Part shown: piece after piece, positions 24,849-35,100 of the stretch
Layout: every line of letters starts with the position of its first letter
How positions within the stretch are numbered: the stretch's first letter is position 1
NCBI GenBank assembly: GCA_028278025.1
Contig: JANQFE010000134.1
Coordinates: forward strand, 1-64,000
DNA from: Thermodesulfobacteriota bacterium
GTDB taxonomy: Bacteria > Desulfobacterota > WTBG01 > CAIYCZ01 > CAIRTM01
Direction of reading: 5' to 3'
DNA length: 64,000 bases
Translations under genes and position numbers: made by a program
Notes under the pieces: generated by a model
What the model was told of the DNA's origin: nothing
Databases searched by the model: none
Seen by the model: only the letters and a program-made list of their open reading frames with translations

Positions 24849-26317
24849 AAGTTTTTACCTACCTTCCCGGCACACGCAGTGCAGTATCACATCATGAAAC
24901 TGATACGGTTTCTTTTGAAACCCTCTCCGATATGCTTTTTGAATACACATCCCTTAAAGAAGCCCTTCAGCAGCTTCAGCGTGAAGGCTGTGAACATTCT
25001 GACAAAACGAAATCTTTTCAGGGCATTACATCCCTTCTGGAAGAAGTATGGAAGCTGGAGCAACAAACAGCAGGCCGACTGCTGGAGATCTGCCTGAATA
25101 AAAAAACACCGGGTGAACACGTAGGCAAGAGACTGCGCGAACTCCTTGAAGCACTGCCCGCTGCAACCGACAGCAATGGAACCAAAAAATCAGGTCGGCC
25201 TATGAATCGCGATGCACTGCAGGCAATTGCGCGTTTTGTAAGGGAACATCCTGATGATACTCTAAAAACAACCTTTGAGAAATGTGAGAAACTTGGGCAT
25301 CTGGAAAAGGCCTTGCGCCGGGCCCGCTGGGGATATGATTTAAGCAGTATTGATGATGCTTTGCTGCAGGAACTGCTGGGAGAAGAATCTGCCGCCTGCT
25401 GGCAGAAAATAAAAAATCTGCCCGCACGGCTTATTGAGCGAGGATATGCAGAAGAAAGCCGGACAGGTCTCAGATTAACAGTGCCCGGCTTGCAGCGGGT
25501 TGCCTGGAACATTCTGCGGGAAATATTCAAACCCGGTAAAACAGATCATCTCACCCGCAGGATCGATAGCAACCTCAATACCGAACCATACCTTGTACAG
25601 GGCACCAGACGCTTTCAGTTCGGTGACCACCTGCAGATTGACACCGCCCGGTCACTGCTCAACGCCTTAAAGCGAACAGGAGCTGCGAAGCCTATCCATC
25701 TCACAGAAGAAGATTTTGAGGTCTATGAAAAAGAACCGATCATGCGCTCAGCAACGGTTGTGCTGCTGGACCTGAGCAAATCCATGCGGTTTGAAAAACG
25801 TTATGTTGCAGCCAAAAAGGTTGCAATGGCACTCTATGCCTTAGTGCGCAAGCGATATCCCCAGGACAAAATAGGTGTAATCGGCTTCTCGACAAAAACA
25901 CTTGTGTTCGGCCAGGCTGAACTGCCGTTCCTAACCTGGAATGAGCAAGACCCCTATACCAATATGGAAGAGGCCTTTGCAGCAGCACAGAAAGTTCTTG
26001 CCGGATATAAAGAGTATCGGCAGCAGATATTCCTTATTACTGACGGGGAACCCACAGCCCACAGGGAGCAGGGCGCTGTTTTTTTTCAATTTCCTCCTCA
26101 TCCCCGCAGCCTGCAAAAAACACTTTTGGCAATAGACATGATTTCCCGTAAAAACATATCGTTAAGCATCTTTCTCCTGGCCCGTGAAAAAGACAGTGTC
26201 TCCTTCATGCATAATATGGCCCGCAGGGCTGGTGGTAAGCTGTTTCATATCCACCCCTCAGCTCTGGGCCGGTGTATGCTTATGGATTATCTAGAGAGGA
26301 AAAGCAAGTGGATTTAA
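24845..26317 (+). CDS. VWA-domain partner of the MoxR-type ATPase
   Basis: 490 residues. The C-terminal 200 residues are a von Willebrand A domain with an intact MIDAS: DLSKS (about residues 305-309), the Thr of DPYTNME and the Asp of LITDGEPT. The N-terminal 250 residues are helical, charged and without a recognised domain. Overlap with the upstream ATPase gene fixes the partnership. Similar two-gene units assemble cofactor-containing enzymes or stress complexes; a link to the tungsten, nickel or hydrogenase enzymes in this window is only a guess. Confidence 0.85.
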   Translation: MKVFTYLPGTRSAVSHHETDTVSFETLSDMLFEYTSLKEALQQLQREGCEHSDKTKSFQGITSLLEEVWKLEQQTAGRLLEICLNKKTPGEHVGKRLRELLEALPAATDSNGTKKSGRPMNRDALQAIARFVREHPDDTLKTTFEKCEKLGHLEKALRRARWGYDLSSIDDALLQELLGEESAACWQKIKNLPARLIERGYAEESRTGLRLTVPGLQRVAWNILREIFKPGKTDHLTRRIDSNLNTEPYLVQGTRRFQFGDHLQIDTARSLLNALKRTGAAKPIHLTEEDFEVYEKEPIMRSATVVLLDLSKSMRFEKRYVAAKKVAMALYALVRKRYPQDKIGVIGFSTKTLVFGQAELPFLTWNEQDPYTNMEEAFAAAQKVLAGYKEYRQQIFLITDGEPTAHREQGAVFFQFPPHPRSLQKTLLAIDMISRKNISLSIFLLAREKDSVSFMHNMARRAGGKLFHIHPSALGRCMLMDYLERKSKWI

Positions 26318-26346
26318 AAATGTAACTAAGTAGTGCTAACATTTCA

Positions 26347-26375
26347 TTGACACATGCCGGGCTTTTTCATATAGT
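26347..26375 (+). promoter_or_regulatory. Sigma-70 promoter for the small lipoprotein
   Basis: TTGACA (26347-26352), 17-bp spacer, TATAGT (26370-26375), about 90 bp before the start codon. Confidence 0.75.
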
Positions 26376-26464
26376 ACGCTCATAAAAACAGGTATCCTAT
26401 ACCCTGTTTATGTATAGACCAGCAACAAATCTCTAACAGTCTTTAACCATTGGGAGGATGGAGC

Positions 26465-26848
26465 ATGAAAAAAATAAGTATTGTCCTTGCAATAGCTGTT
26501 TTAGGATTCGGCTGTACCATACGCCATGCAGATTTTACTGTTCTTTCAAACAAAAATGTTGAGATCAGCCGGGTTGATCTCAAACGAATTCAACTGGTAC
26601 GCAACCAGGAAGGACGGGACGGCCGTTTATGGTTCCTGATCTTCCCTCTGGGAATGTCGCCGACCCTTGAGGAAGCAGTCGACCAGTGTCTGGAAGACGG
26701 GGGTGGTGATTTTATGACCAGTGCTGTTATTTCCCGCAAGTGGTGGTCATTTATCCTGTTTTCATATGGTGCCTGGTATATAAAAGGTGATGTCGGCAAC
26801 TCGCTGTCATATGCATCCGGGGATCTTCCGGACAGAAGGCTTCCGTAA
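26465..26848 (+). CDS. Small predicted lipoprotein
   Basis: 127 residues from the ATG at 26465 (GGGAGGATGG upstream). Signal peptide with lipobox ending LGFGC at about residue 18, then a short domain with WFLIFPLGMSPTLEEAVDQCLEDGGGDFM, which is the pattern of small envelope lipoproteins carrying a glycine-zipper-free 'DxxLxxGGGD' end. No enzyme motif. It has its own promoter and stands alone. Confidence 0.7.
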   Translation: MKKISIVLAIAVLGFGCTIRHADFTVLSNKNVEISRVDLKRIQLVRNQEGRDGRLWFLIFPLGMSPTLEEAVDQCLEDGGGDFMTSAVISRKWWSFILFSYGAWYIKGDVGNSLSYASGDLPDRRLP

Positions 26849-27149
26849 CACAACACGCCTCAGGATCTGAGGCTGGAGCATTTCCCTTTTTTCTACGGCC
26901 CTTGAGCACTGCAGAGGCTGATGGGGTAAAAACAGCGGCGGCGGTGCAAGCAATGGACAATATAGTAACTTCCGGATATTCCAGCGGGCACATAGCCGCA
27001 GGCGGTTGAACCGCATCAGCCTCTGCAGCCACAACTGTGAGGCTACACTTTTTTGCAAGATGCTCTAAACAGAAATTACTTTATGCTGACATACAGGGCT
27101 TTGCCGATTGTAATATCGGCAAAGCCTTTTTTCAGGTCTTTTGTGGTTG
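26849..27149. repeat. Intergenic region with dispersed repeat (copy B1) and terminator
   Basis: About 26920-27062 is a copy of a dispersed repeat also found inverted in context at about 42330-42475; both contain CTTCCGGATATTCCAGCG and GAACCGCATCAGCCT. It is not coding. A terminator follows at 27097-27132. Confidence 0.65.
27097..27132 (+). terminator. Intrinsic terminator
   Basis: Stem GGCTTTGCCGAT/ATCGGCAAAGCC with a small loop, followed by TTTTTT. It stops plus-strand transcription before the convergent cytochrome gene. Confidence 0.8.
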
Positions 27150-29030
27150 TCAGGGTGATTGTTCAGGCTGTTTGTGCCGGATCTGATCTATCTGTTTTTC
27201 AAAATCAAAGTCGGGATCATCCTCCGGGGAATGACAGCTGCGGCAAATCTGTTCAACAACGCAGCTCATGCAGTCATCACCCAGGCTGACTATATAGGAA
27301 TCACCCTTGGCCTCCGGTTCAGCAAGGTGTCGTTCTCCGGGGCCGTGACAGGCTTCGCACTGGACACCTTCACGCCCCTGTTCAGGATAGCCCCCCTCAC
27401 TGCCGAGTCCGGTATGATAGCGAAACAGTTTTTCAGGCGGGACGGGTTTGTCTATTGCGGCTGTATGCGCTCTGGCATGTAAAGTTTTGCCCCAGTGATC
27501 GTACTGGTATCCATGACAGTTCTTGCAGGATTCAGCACCGACATATTGTGCCGGATTGTCGAATATATTCTCTTTTTTGTTATATTCCTGTAAAAGTGTG
27601 AGCTTTTCCTGACGGGTCATTGATGCAAGATCCGGAAGGCTGGAGTGTAAAACCCGGGGGTACCGTTTGGCAAATTTAAAATTTAAAGACTCTTTTTCCG
27701 TATGGCATGAAATGCAGATCTGCTTCCATGCCGCCGCTTTTTTCTTCTCGGGATTGCTGCCGGTAAAGGCTGTGCAGGCTTCATGACCGGGGCCGTGACA
27801 TGACTCGCACTGAACATTTTTCAGGTGTTTGGACCGCCGCCGGTTTTCCATCATATAGCCCCCTTGCTTACCAAACCCGGTAACGTGACAGGACAGACAG
27901 GCGCCGTCATCCTCTTTGCCTTTACGTATCAGGGATTGGAACGCATCTGCATGGCGTGTCAGGCTCCATTGCATGTGCTCTTTTTCATGACATATTCTGC
28001 AGCGCTGTTCACCGGAATAGCCCGCTTTGAACAAAAGCGGCGGATTGGGCAGGGCGACAAGCTTCTTAAGTTCCATAACATAAACATCACGCAGATAGCT
28101 GTTAAAGCCTGAATGCGCCGCATTAATACGGCCTTGAGTATCAATGATAAAACTTATGGGAACAGGCCCGACAAAGGAGGGAAACTGTGAACAGATTTTT
28201 CGGGCCGGATCACTAATAACAGGAAATCCGTATTTTTTTTGAGAAAAAAATTCTGCTGTGGCCCTTTTGTTATAAATGCTGATTGCAACTATTTCAAAGG
28301 TACCGCTAAGCTCCCCGGAAGAATAAACAGACTGCAGAAAATCAAGTTCTTTTCTGCAGTTGCTGCATTTTGGAGAAAAAATAACTATAATAACCGGTTT
28401 ACTTTTATACAGCTCTTGTATGCTGAGGGTGTTGCCGTCCAGTGTTTCTGCTTCGAAATGGGGCACCGGTGGTTTGCTGTCCAGAAAGGGCTGGTCGTCC
28501 GGTATATGGCCGAGACTGAGGTATCTGCTTGCATATGCGCGCCAGTTGTGTTTGAGGTTAACATGGGCAGGGGTATAGACCGCCCATTTTCGCGCTATGG
28601 GTTTACCGTGTTTATCAAATATATACACACCAAGTGAGCCCTTCATTTTCAGCCGTAATGCAAGCCGTTTTTCATGATCGAGATACACCGGAAAATTGAT
28701 TTTATGTGTCTGATTAAAAAGCTGCACATCTTCGGCCTTGTCTGCATTTAGACAAACACCGGCTACTCTGTAGTTGTATTCTTTCTGGATAACGTGGAGA
28801 TCATTCATCAGGCTTACCGCTTCACCGGCACGGGGGTCGTATATAGAATACAGCAGCAGTACGACTTTTTCACCGCGGTATGCAGTAAGGTTAAACTCGT
28901 CGGCCGGGGGCAACGCTGTACCTGAAGCCTGTTCTTTTTGTTCGGCATAAACAGAATTAAATAACATGTGCAAAACAAACATACCGACGATTATCGTAAT
29001 AAAATTTTTGGCGATATTTTTTTTGTGCAT
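27150..29030 (-). CDS. Secreted fusion of two thioredoxin-fold domains with a heptaheme cytochrome c
   Basis: 626 residues. Signal peptide (about 1-29), a first thioredoxin/AhpC-like domain (about 45-165) with no CxxC (LYSIYDPRAGEA at the active-site position), a second thioredoxin-like domain (about 185-330) with a CxxC in SPKCSNCRKEL, then a cytochrome part resembling c554-type multiheme proteins. Seven CxxCH haem sites are visible (CRICH, CLSCH, CESCH, CISCH, CKNCH, CEACH, CRSCH); an eighth Cys pair, CMSCV, lacks the His. It would work in the periplasm, moving electrons between haems and a thiol/disulfide or peroxide-type site. Upstream and downstream genes give no further clue. Confidence 0.85.
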   Translation of the reverse strand: MHKKNIAKNFITIIVGMFVLHMLFNSVYAEQKEQASGTALPPADEFNLTAYRGEKVVLLLYSIYDPRAGEAVSLMNDLHVIQKEYNYRVAGVCLNADKAEDVQLFNQTHKINFPVYLDHEKRLALRLKMKGSLGVYIFDKHGKPIARKWAVYTPAHVNLKHNWRAYASRYLSLGHIPDDQPFLDSKPPVPHFEAETLDGNTLSIQELYKSKPVIIVIFSPKCSNCRKELDFLQSVYSSGELSGTFEIVAISIYNKRATAEFFSQKKYGFPVISDPARKICSQFPSFVGPVPISFIIDTQGRINAAHSGFNSYLRDVYVMELKKLVALPNPPLLFKAGYSGEQRCRICHEKEHMQWSLTRHADAFQSLIRKGKEDDGACLSCHVTGFGKQGGYMMENRRRSKHLKNVQCESCHGPGHEACTAFTGSNPEKKKAAAWKQICISCHTEKESLNFKFAKRYPRVLHSSLPDLASMTRQEKLTLLQEYNKKENIFDNPAQYVGAESCKNCHGYQYDHWGKTLHARAHTAAIDKPVPPEKLFRYHTGLGSEGGYPEQGREGVQCEACHGPGERHLAEPEAKGDSYIVSLGDDCMSCVVEQICRSCHSPEDDPDFDFEKQIDQIRHKQPEQSP

Positions 29031-29169
29031 ACTGTTTGATCCTTTATGAATAGACTATACTCTACCTGAATATATTCTATACGAAAGCCGTTGACAGAAA
29101 GAGAAACTGCGTTTATTATGATAGCCGCGTATATAGAAATATATATACAACATTGGTGCAATAATAACA

Positions 29170-29826
29170 ATGGCTGAAGAGAAGAGCAATACGTTTGAAG
29201 TGGCCTATGAGCAGGCTTTTACCCTGGCCTGTGAAGAACTCCTTAAAAAGGATATCCCTCTCTGCTGCACCTATGCAGGCGCACAGGTTATTGACCGACA
29301 GGAAAATACGTTCAGCATAGAAATCACATTTTTGAATAAAACAATCCATATTACTATCCCTCAATTTGTGTTTACTGCAAACGGTTCAGATGATGTGCAC
29401 ATCTGGGAGAAAATAGTAATTTTACATTACCTGGCAAATTCCGACGGCACCGATTTAGCAGGCTCCATGATTAATTACAAACAGGTTAAAGACGGATCAC
29501 TCTATTTTCCTACATTTGATAAGCGCAGCATTAAGCCGCTTGTTGCTGTTTTTGGTGAAGCACCCCATATGCTTGTCAAAGCCTCAGCCTCGCTTGGCGC
29601 TGAGGAGATTGACTATGGTGATGTCGGCATAAAAATCATGGCATTTCCGATGGTGCCCCTGTTTTTTGTCATCTGGAAGGGTGACGAAGAATTTCCAGCG
29701 GAAGGGGGCATCATGTTTGATGCAAGTATTGAGAAAAGACTCTCGGCAGAAGATATTGCGGTTCTCTGTCAGCAGATTGTTTTCAGGATAATCAAAATCA
29801 AAAAACAGATTGAATCCCTCGCCTGA
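29170..29826 (+). CDS. DUF3786 domain protein
   Basis: 218 residues. The sequence (FEVAYEQAFTLACEEL, FTANGSDDVHIWEKIVILHYL, ISPL-type region YFPTFDKRSIKPLVAVFG, FPMVPLFFVIWKGDEEFPAEGG) is that of DUF3786, a family common in anaerobes with corrinoid or acetyl-CoA pathway genes; its function is not established. Soluble, cytoplasmic. It is divergent from the cytochrome gene and stands alone. Confidence 0.8.
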   Translation: MAEEKSNTFEVAYEQAFTLACEELLKKDIPLCCTYAGAQVIDRQENTFSIEITFLNKTIHITIPQFVFTANGSDDVHIWEKIVILHYLANSDGTDLAGSMINYKQVKDGSLYFPTFDKRSIKPLVAVFGEAPHMLVKASASLGAEEIDYGDVGIKIMAFPMVPLFFVIWKGDEEFPAEGGIMFDASIEKRLSAEDIAVLCQQIVFRIIKIKKQIESLA

Positions 29827-30310
29827 AAGGCAAGGCTTCAGGATGCTCCCTAAAAGGGGGCTTCAAAATCTCCACTGATATTCATACAGCTCTGATAGAA
29901 AAAAAGCTTTTGCGGTTTGTTCATAATGGTTTTTTCTCCTATCCCATTGCAACGCAGCCGAGTGCAAGGATTTCAGACGGATTAAAGGGTCGACATGTTT
30001 GAGTCCCGGCTTGCCGGGATGCGTTTGTTGACCCGCCGGCTGAAATCCTGCCGCGAGGGCATCCCGACAAGTCGGGACAAGTTGCAGGGTGCCTTTTCTT
30101 TTGTTACTTTTCTTTGGAGCACGCAAAGAAAAGTAAATGTTCTATCTAGTGTATATGCCCCGGATCGGTGGGAACAGTCGGTTCGAGTACAAGGGTGGTG
30201 CGAGCCGCCCATAATGTATAAAAAAGGATCCACCCATTGCGAGCACATAGCCCGCAGCAATCAAGCAGGTGCGAGCCCAGCTTACGCCCAATGTTAATTG
30301 TCTTCATGTA
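29827..30310. repeat. Intergenic repeats: hairpins and dispersed repeat copy A1
   Basis: 484 bp without a gene. A pair of small palindromes occurs near 30004-30020 (CCCGGCTTGCCGGG) and 30062-30078 (CCCGACAAGTCGGG). A 13-bp perfect inverted repeat with 7-nt loop lies at 30104-30136 (TTACTTTTCTTTG and its complement). From about 30165 to 30280 is copy A1 of a repeat with about 70 percent identity to 39175-39285 (both contain ACAGTCGGTTCGAG and GAGCCGCC). Confidence 0.65.
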
Positions 30311-31852
30311 CTAGGTTTTGCCGGTAACAAACCCTAAAATCTTTCGAAATATAGATCTACTCCTGGCCGGCGCGTGCGGCAGCACCGGCTGTTCCGCAAA
30401 AGATGATTCGGAAGGCTGCTTAAAGTCCTCGCCGTACTTCTTGCGGTAGTAGTCCAGACGTCCCTCATGGGTTGCGGGTTTGGGGGCACGTCGCTTTTGA
30501 TCAAATCTCTTTATAACATTTTTGCGCGGCTTTGCGGTAGTACCGCCGGGCTTGGTCCTGCTGACTGTTTTGCGCGGTGCTGATTTTTTTGCGAAAGAAC
30601 CTTTCTGTGCAGAAACGCTGCGGACAGTCTGCTGTTGGCGAGGACCTTTGCGGCGGCTTTCCTTGAGGGCGTTGCGCTTCCCGGCAAATGATTTACCGAT
30701 GCTCTCATCCTTAAAAAAAAGTTCTTCGTCAGCATAGGCTACGGGGATTTTCATTTTAATATATTTCTCGATAGCTTCCAGACTGTATACGTACTGGTCA
30801 CAGGCCAAAGTAACAGCCTTGCCGTGTTTACCCACCCGTGCGGTTCGGCCGATGCGGTGCACGTAATATTCACTCTCTTGAGGCAGATCGTAGTTCACCA
30901 CCATCTCGAGGTCATTAATATGCAGACCGCGAGCCGCCACATCTGTGGCTACCAGGTAACGTATCTTACCGGACTTTATCTTCTCGATGATCCTGGTGCG
31001 TCTGGACTGCGGCAGATCACCGATAATGAATTCACAGGTATAGCCGTTACATTCCAGGCGATTGGCCACCTCCACCGCGGCATGCTTGGTGTTGGTGAAG
31101 ATAAGGGCGTTGCCGGGCTGTTCTTGTTTCAGTATGCCCAGCAGCAAGCTCATTTTATCTTCCTTTGCGACGTGGTGTATTTCTTGGGTTATATTTTCAA
31201 CCGTAACCTGCTCGGGCTTGATTTCAATCTCAACCGGCGTATCCATATACTCCCAGGCGAGCTCTCGCACCCGATAGTCGAGTGTTGCGCTGAACATCAT
31301 GGTGATGCGTCGGGAAGGCGGCGGCATTTTCTTAACCATACGCCGCACATCCGGCAGGAATCCCATGTCAAACATGCGATCCGCTTCATCGATCACCAGA
31401 ATTCCAATATCCTGGAAATGCAGTTTTCCCTGATGGTAAAAATCAAGCAGCCGCCCGGGTGTCCCGATAATAATATGTGCGTTTTGCGCCAGCAGCCTTT
31501 CCTGCTTTGCATACCCCACGCCACCATACAGGCAGCCAATGGTGAAATCAAGATAACGGCCGAGCAGTTTGGCTTCACTCTCTATCTGGATGGCAAGTTC
31601 CCGGGTGGGGGCAATGATCAGGGCTGCTTTGTTGGAAAACTTTTTATCATGCAGCAGAAGATGGAAGATGGAAATAAGGAATGCGGCTGTCTTGCCTGAG
31701 CCGGTTTGCGACTGAACATAGACATCTCTGCCTTTGAAGGTATATGCATAGGTTTCTTCCTGCACCGGCAAGCAGTGCGAAAACCCTGCCTCGACAATTC
31801 CTTCTAACAGTTTTTCATGAAGTTGCAGTTTGGTGAAATGTGCAGTAGTCAC
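30311..31852 (-). CDS. DEAD-box RNA helicase
   Basis: 513 residues. All core motifs are present: Q motif (FSHCLPVQEETY), I SQTGSGKTAAF, Ia APTRELA, II DEADRMFDMGF (DEAD), III SAT, V ATDVAARGLH and VI HRIGRTARVG. The C-terminal 130 residues are basic and low-complexity (rich in K, R, S, P), as in RhlE/RhlB-type helicases where the tail contacts RNA. Likely roles are RNA decay or ribosome assembly. Single-gene unit. Confidence 0.92.
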   Translation of the reverse strand: MTTAHFTKLQLHEKLLEGIVEAGFSHCLPVQEETYAYTFKGRDVYVQSQTGSGKTAAFLISIFHLLLHDKKFSNKAALIIAPTRELAIQIESEAKLLGRYLDFTIGCLYGGVGYAKQERLLAQNAHIIIGTPGRLLDFYHQGKLHFQDIGILVIDEADRMFDMGFLPDVRRMVKKMPPPSRRITMMFSATLDYRVRELAWEYMDTPVEIEIKPEQVTVENITQEIHHVAKEDKMSLLLGILKQEQPGNALIFTNTKHAAVEVANRLECNGYTCEFIIGDLPQSRRTRIIEKIKSGKIRYLVATDVAARGLHINDLEMVVNYDLPQESEYYVHRIGRTARVGKHGKAVTLACDQYVYSLEAIEKYIKMKIPVAYADEELFFKDESIGKSFAGKRNALKESRRKGPRQQQTVRSVSAQKGSFAKKSAPRKTVSRTKPGGTTAKPRKNVIKRFDQKRRAPKPATHEGRLDYYRKKYGEDFKQPSESSFAEQPVLPHAPARSRSIFRKILGFVTGKT

Positions 31853-32162
31853 TTTTCTGTACAGCGCCTCGGTTCAAACATTTCCGGTAGCGGTCCGGCA
31901 TCTATAATGAGGGTCCTTCTATATGGTGAATAAGCAGTTTCTGCTCATGTTTTCCGATTATGCGGAATCTTAGATACTTATATAATTATTTGTAGTATAG
32001 CACAGAGTATATAAAAAATAAAGACTGCTGTCAACGCTCAGGATTCCGTATCTCCTGAAGACCGGCTGATACGTTCGACTTTGCCCTGAGAGGGCCACAA
32101 ACCTCCGGCACAGCTAGGAGGTTTGCCTATGATTAATTATTTACAGCTCCCGACTACAGAAG
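31853..32162. other. Intergenic region with a short hairpin
   Basis: 310 bp with no gene seen. An inverted repeat AAACCTCC/GGAGGTTT (about 32099-32124) precedes the end of the aminopeptidase gene; it lacks a T-run. Confidence 0.45.
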
Positions 32163-35100
32163 TTACAGCGTAACCGGCACAACTATCTCTTTGTATCCAC
32201 GCATAAGGCGCTTGCGCTTAACTGTTACCTGCAGCACATCTCCTTTTTTATGATTGAGCAGGAAAATTTTGAGACCGGCTATATCTGTAATATCGCGCTT
32301 ATCAACAGCCACGATTATATCTTCTTCCCTGAGCCCCGCTTGTTCTGCAGGACCGCCGGGCATGATTTTCTCGATAACGACACCGTGCTGCTCTTCCTTG
32401 ATCATTACCATCAAGCGCGGGCTTTGAGGAGCCGCTAAAGGCTCCGGGAATAAAACAAAATCGGCAATACCCCTGTCAATTTCACCGCCATTGCTGTTAA
32501 GAATAACGACCGGGGTCTCTCCGGTAAGCCGCTGCAGCCTGCCCGGGATACCCCATGAATAGCGCAGGTGCCCGTTGCCTGCCAGCACAACCAGGGGCGT
32601 ATCGGGGTATGTCTGCAGAGCCTCAGCAGCATTATGGGCCATAGTTTCGTCCCACAGGATCTGAGATTGAAAAAAGTTTTCAAAATCCTTGCTGTTGCTG
32701 ACGGTATGGTAGGAAAACACCTTTTGCATACTCTGCCGGTAATCCTGGTTGGTCATGTCGATAGCAGCGGGTATGTGCTGCTGCTCTTCCTCAGTAAGCA
32801 TTTCCAAGCCGTGAGCCGAGACTTTTTTGATAATCTCCGCACCAAGATTCAATGCTATCACCGGTATCTTGTGAGCACGAGCAAAATGCATGATTTCCCG
32901 GTACAGATTATAGTCGAATTTCCAGCGGGTAAAATATTCCGTTTTTTGCAAAAAATCTTCTTCAGAGATCTCACCCTGAATATACCGGTCAAGATACTCC
33001 TGAAAAGGCTGCTGAAACATCTCCATACCAATCACCAGGCGCCCCTTCAGTTTGTATAACCGTCTGATAATTTCAAGCTGCATCACATGGTGGGCATATT
33101 CACTGTGCACCTCACCAACAAATACGACCCGCCTGTCCTGAATGCTGTCTACAATCTCTTCAAGGGTAAGGTTGTTCTGCGGAACTACGGCTTGGGCCCT
33201 TAAAGTGAAATCCTTAACTATCCCCGGCACCGACTCTGCCAGCTGTTTTGTAATGTTTTTTCCATCCTCAAAAAGCAGGTAAGAGTAGGTACCGTATCTG
33301 TATATTTTCCTGAAGGCCTTGGCAAACTCATCGCTACTGCGGGCCTGCATAAGAAGCGCAACTTTATCTTCAGCAAGGGGGTTTGTGCGGGCCTGCACAA
33401 TCAAACCCGCATCCGGTAGCGGTTTGTCGGCAAACAGCCGTCTATATACCCCGTTGTGTGCAGACATGAAGAGTACCGGCCTTTTTACTATATCCCTGTT
33501 GGTTACCTCATTTTCGGTTTTTACTGCATAACCCCGGTCCTCAAAAAATGTTACCGCCGGATCATATAGTTCCCGGTCATCGGCAGGCATAATAACCAAC
33601 CCATGCGGGCTGCCGGTAAAAGCCGAAATCACCGGTGGTTTTTCTGCCGCAGTCAGGTCCCGCATGATATCATACCGGGCATCAAGCACTATCCGTTCGG
33701 GTCTTTCTGTAAACATCTTCTGCATATGCACCCGTCTGGTGTCTATGTGCACATGAGACTCCTCACGACCCAGAGACGTTTCAACACACACCGGCACGTC
33801 AAGGTCGTATATTTCCTTTTTTTGCACTATGTCGACCTCTAAAAGATAGGTGCCGTTACGGTATAGCACCGCTATATTCTCCACATCCACGGATGGGATT
33901 CCTTTTCTGTATACCCACTGCCCAAAAAAATCTTCCAGATCATTTTCTGTTTCCGACGCAAAGGCATGCTTAACATCATCCCAAGAAGCCTGTTTATATT
34001 GTGACAAAGTTATAAACTGTTTGAGTCCTCTGAAAAAGACTGTATCGCCCAGTTTCATTCTCAGCATGTGAAAAAGCATTGCGCCCTTGCCGTACCCAAC
34101 GGCCCTGGAGGAACGATTTTGCACCCCCGAAAATCTTTCCAGGGTCAGCTCACTATGCGGTGATACATAATTCATATAACCAATGAGAATTTTCTTACGG
34201 TATTCAGGCCCTTCACCTGCCAGATGTTTATACCAGTGGTCGGCAAGATAGGTAACAAGCCCTTCCGACCAGTTTCCTTTTTCATAATCAACATATATGT
34301 GGTTACCAAACCACTGATGCAAAATCTCATGTCCGAGGGAGGTCTCCACTATAAAGGGCAGCTTCAGGACTTTTGTGCCCAGCAGTGTATAGGTTGGAAA
34401 GGAGTAGCCCGTTTGGAACCGATTTTCCACGATAGCAAAGCTTGCATAGGGAAACCGCCCGAGCATTGATTCATAAAGTTCCAGGTAGCGCTTTGTATGC
34501 TGGAAATAGGTTGAAGCCAGTTTTTTGTCGGCTGAAAACAAGAAGGCCTTAAGGCTAATACCACGGAAATCTTCTTGATACACCGTATACCTGCCTGCAA
34601 TCAGGGTCAGCCCGGGAAGCGGATGAGCAAAGGTAAAACTGACGGCTTTACGGTCGCCGGTGATCTGAGCTGTGGCGGTATTTGCCTCGGAAACTGCCTC
34701 AAAATCCGACGGCACATCTACGATGAGGCTGTATGCCGCAAGTCCCGCAACCGCCGGATACCAGTCTGAAAGAAGCGTTATTCCTGAATCATCCAGTATA
34801 TTACGGCCTGATGAACCGTGACCTATAGTATCTTCCTTCTGCTGTGAGGCTGGAAATTCGGCCGTGTAGTTGATTATAATAGTTTTATCTTCAGCTTCTG
34901 CCTCGATCACGGCCGGTATGTTTTGCCCGCCTGTATTGTGAGAGCCGCTCATCACCCAGGACAGTATCTCGCAGTCACCCGGCTGGATAGCCAGGTTCAT
35001 TCCTGCCGGAACAGTAATATGAGCCCGCCCCTCAAGCAATCGGCTTTCGGGCAAGACCTTTACATGCAATGCATACCGGGGGATCTCTACCGCCCACAGG

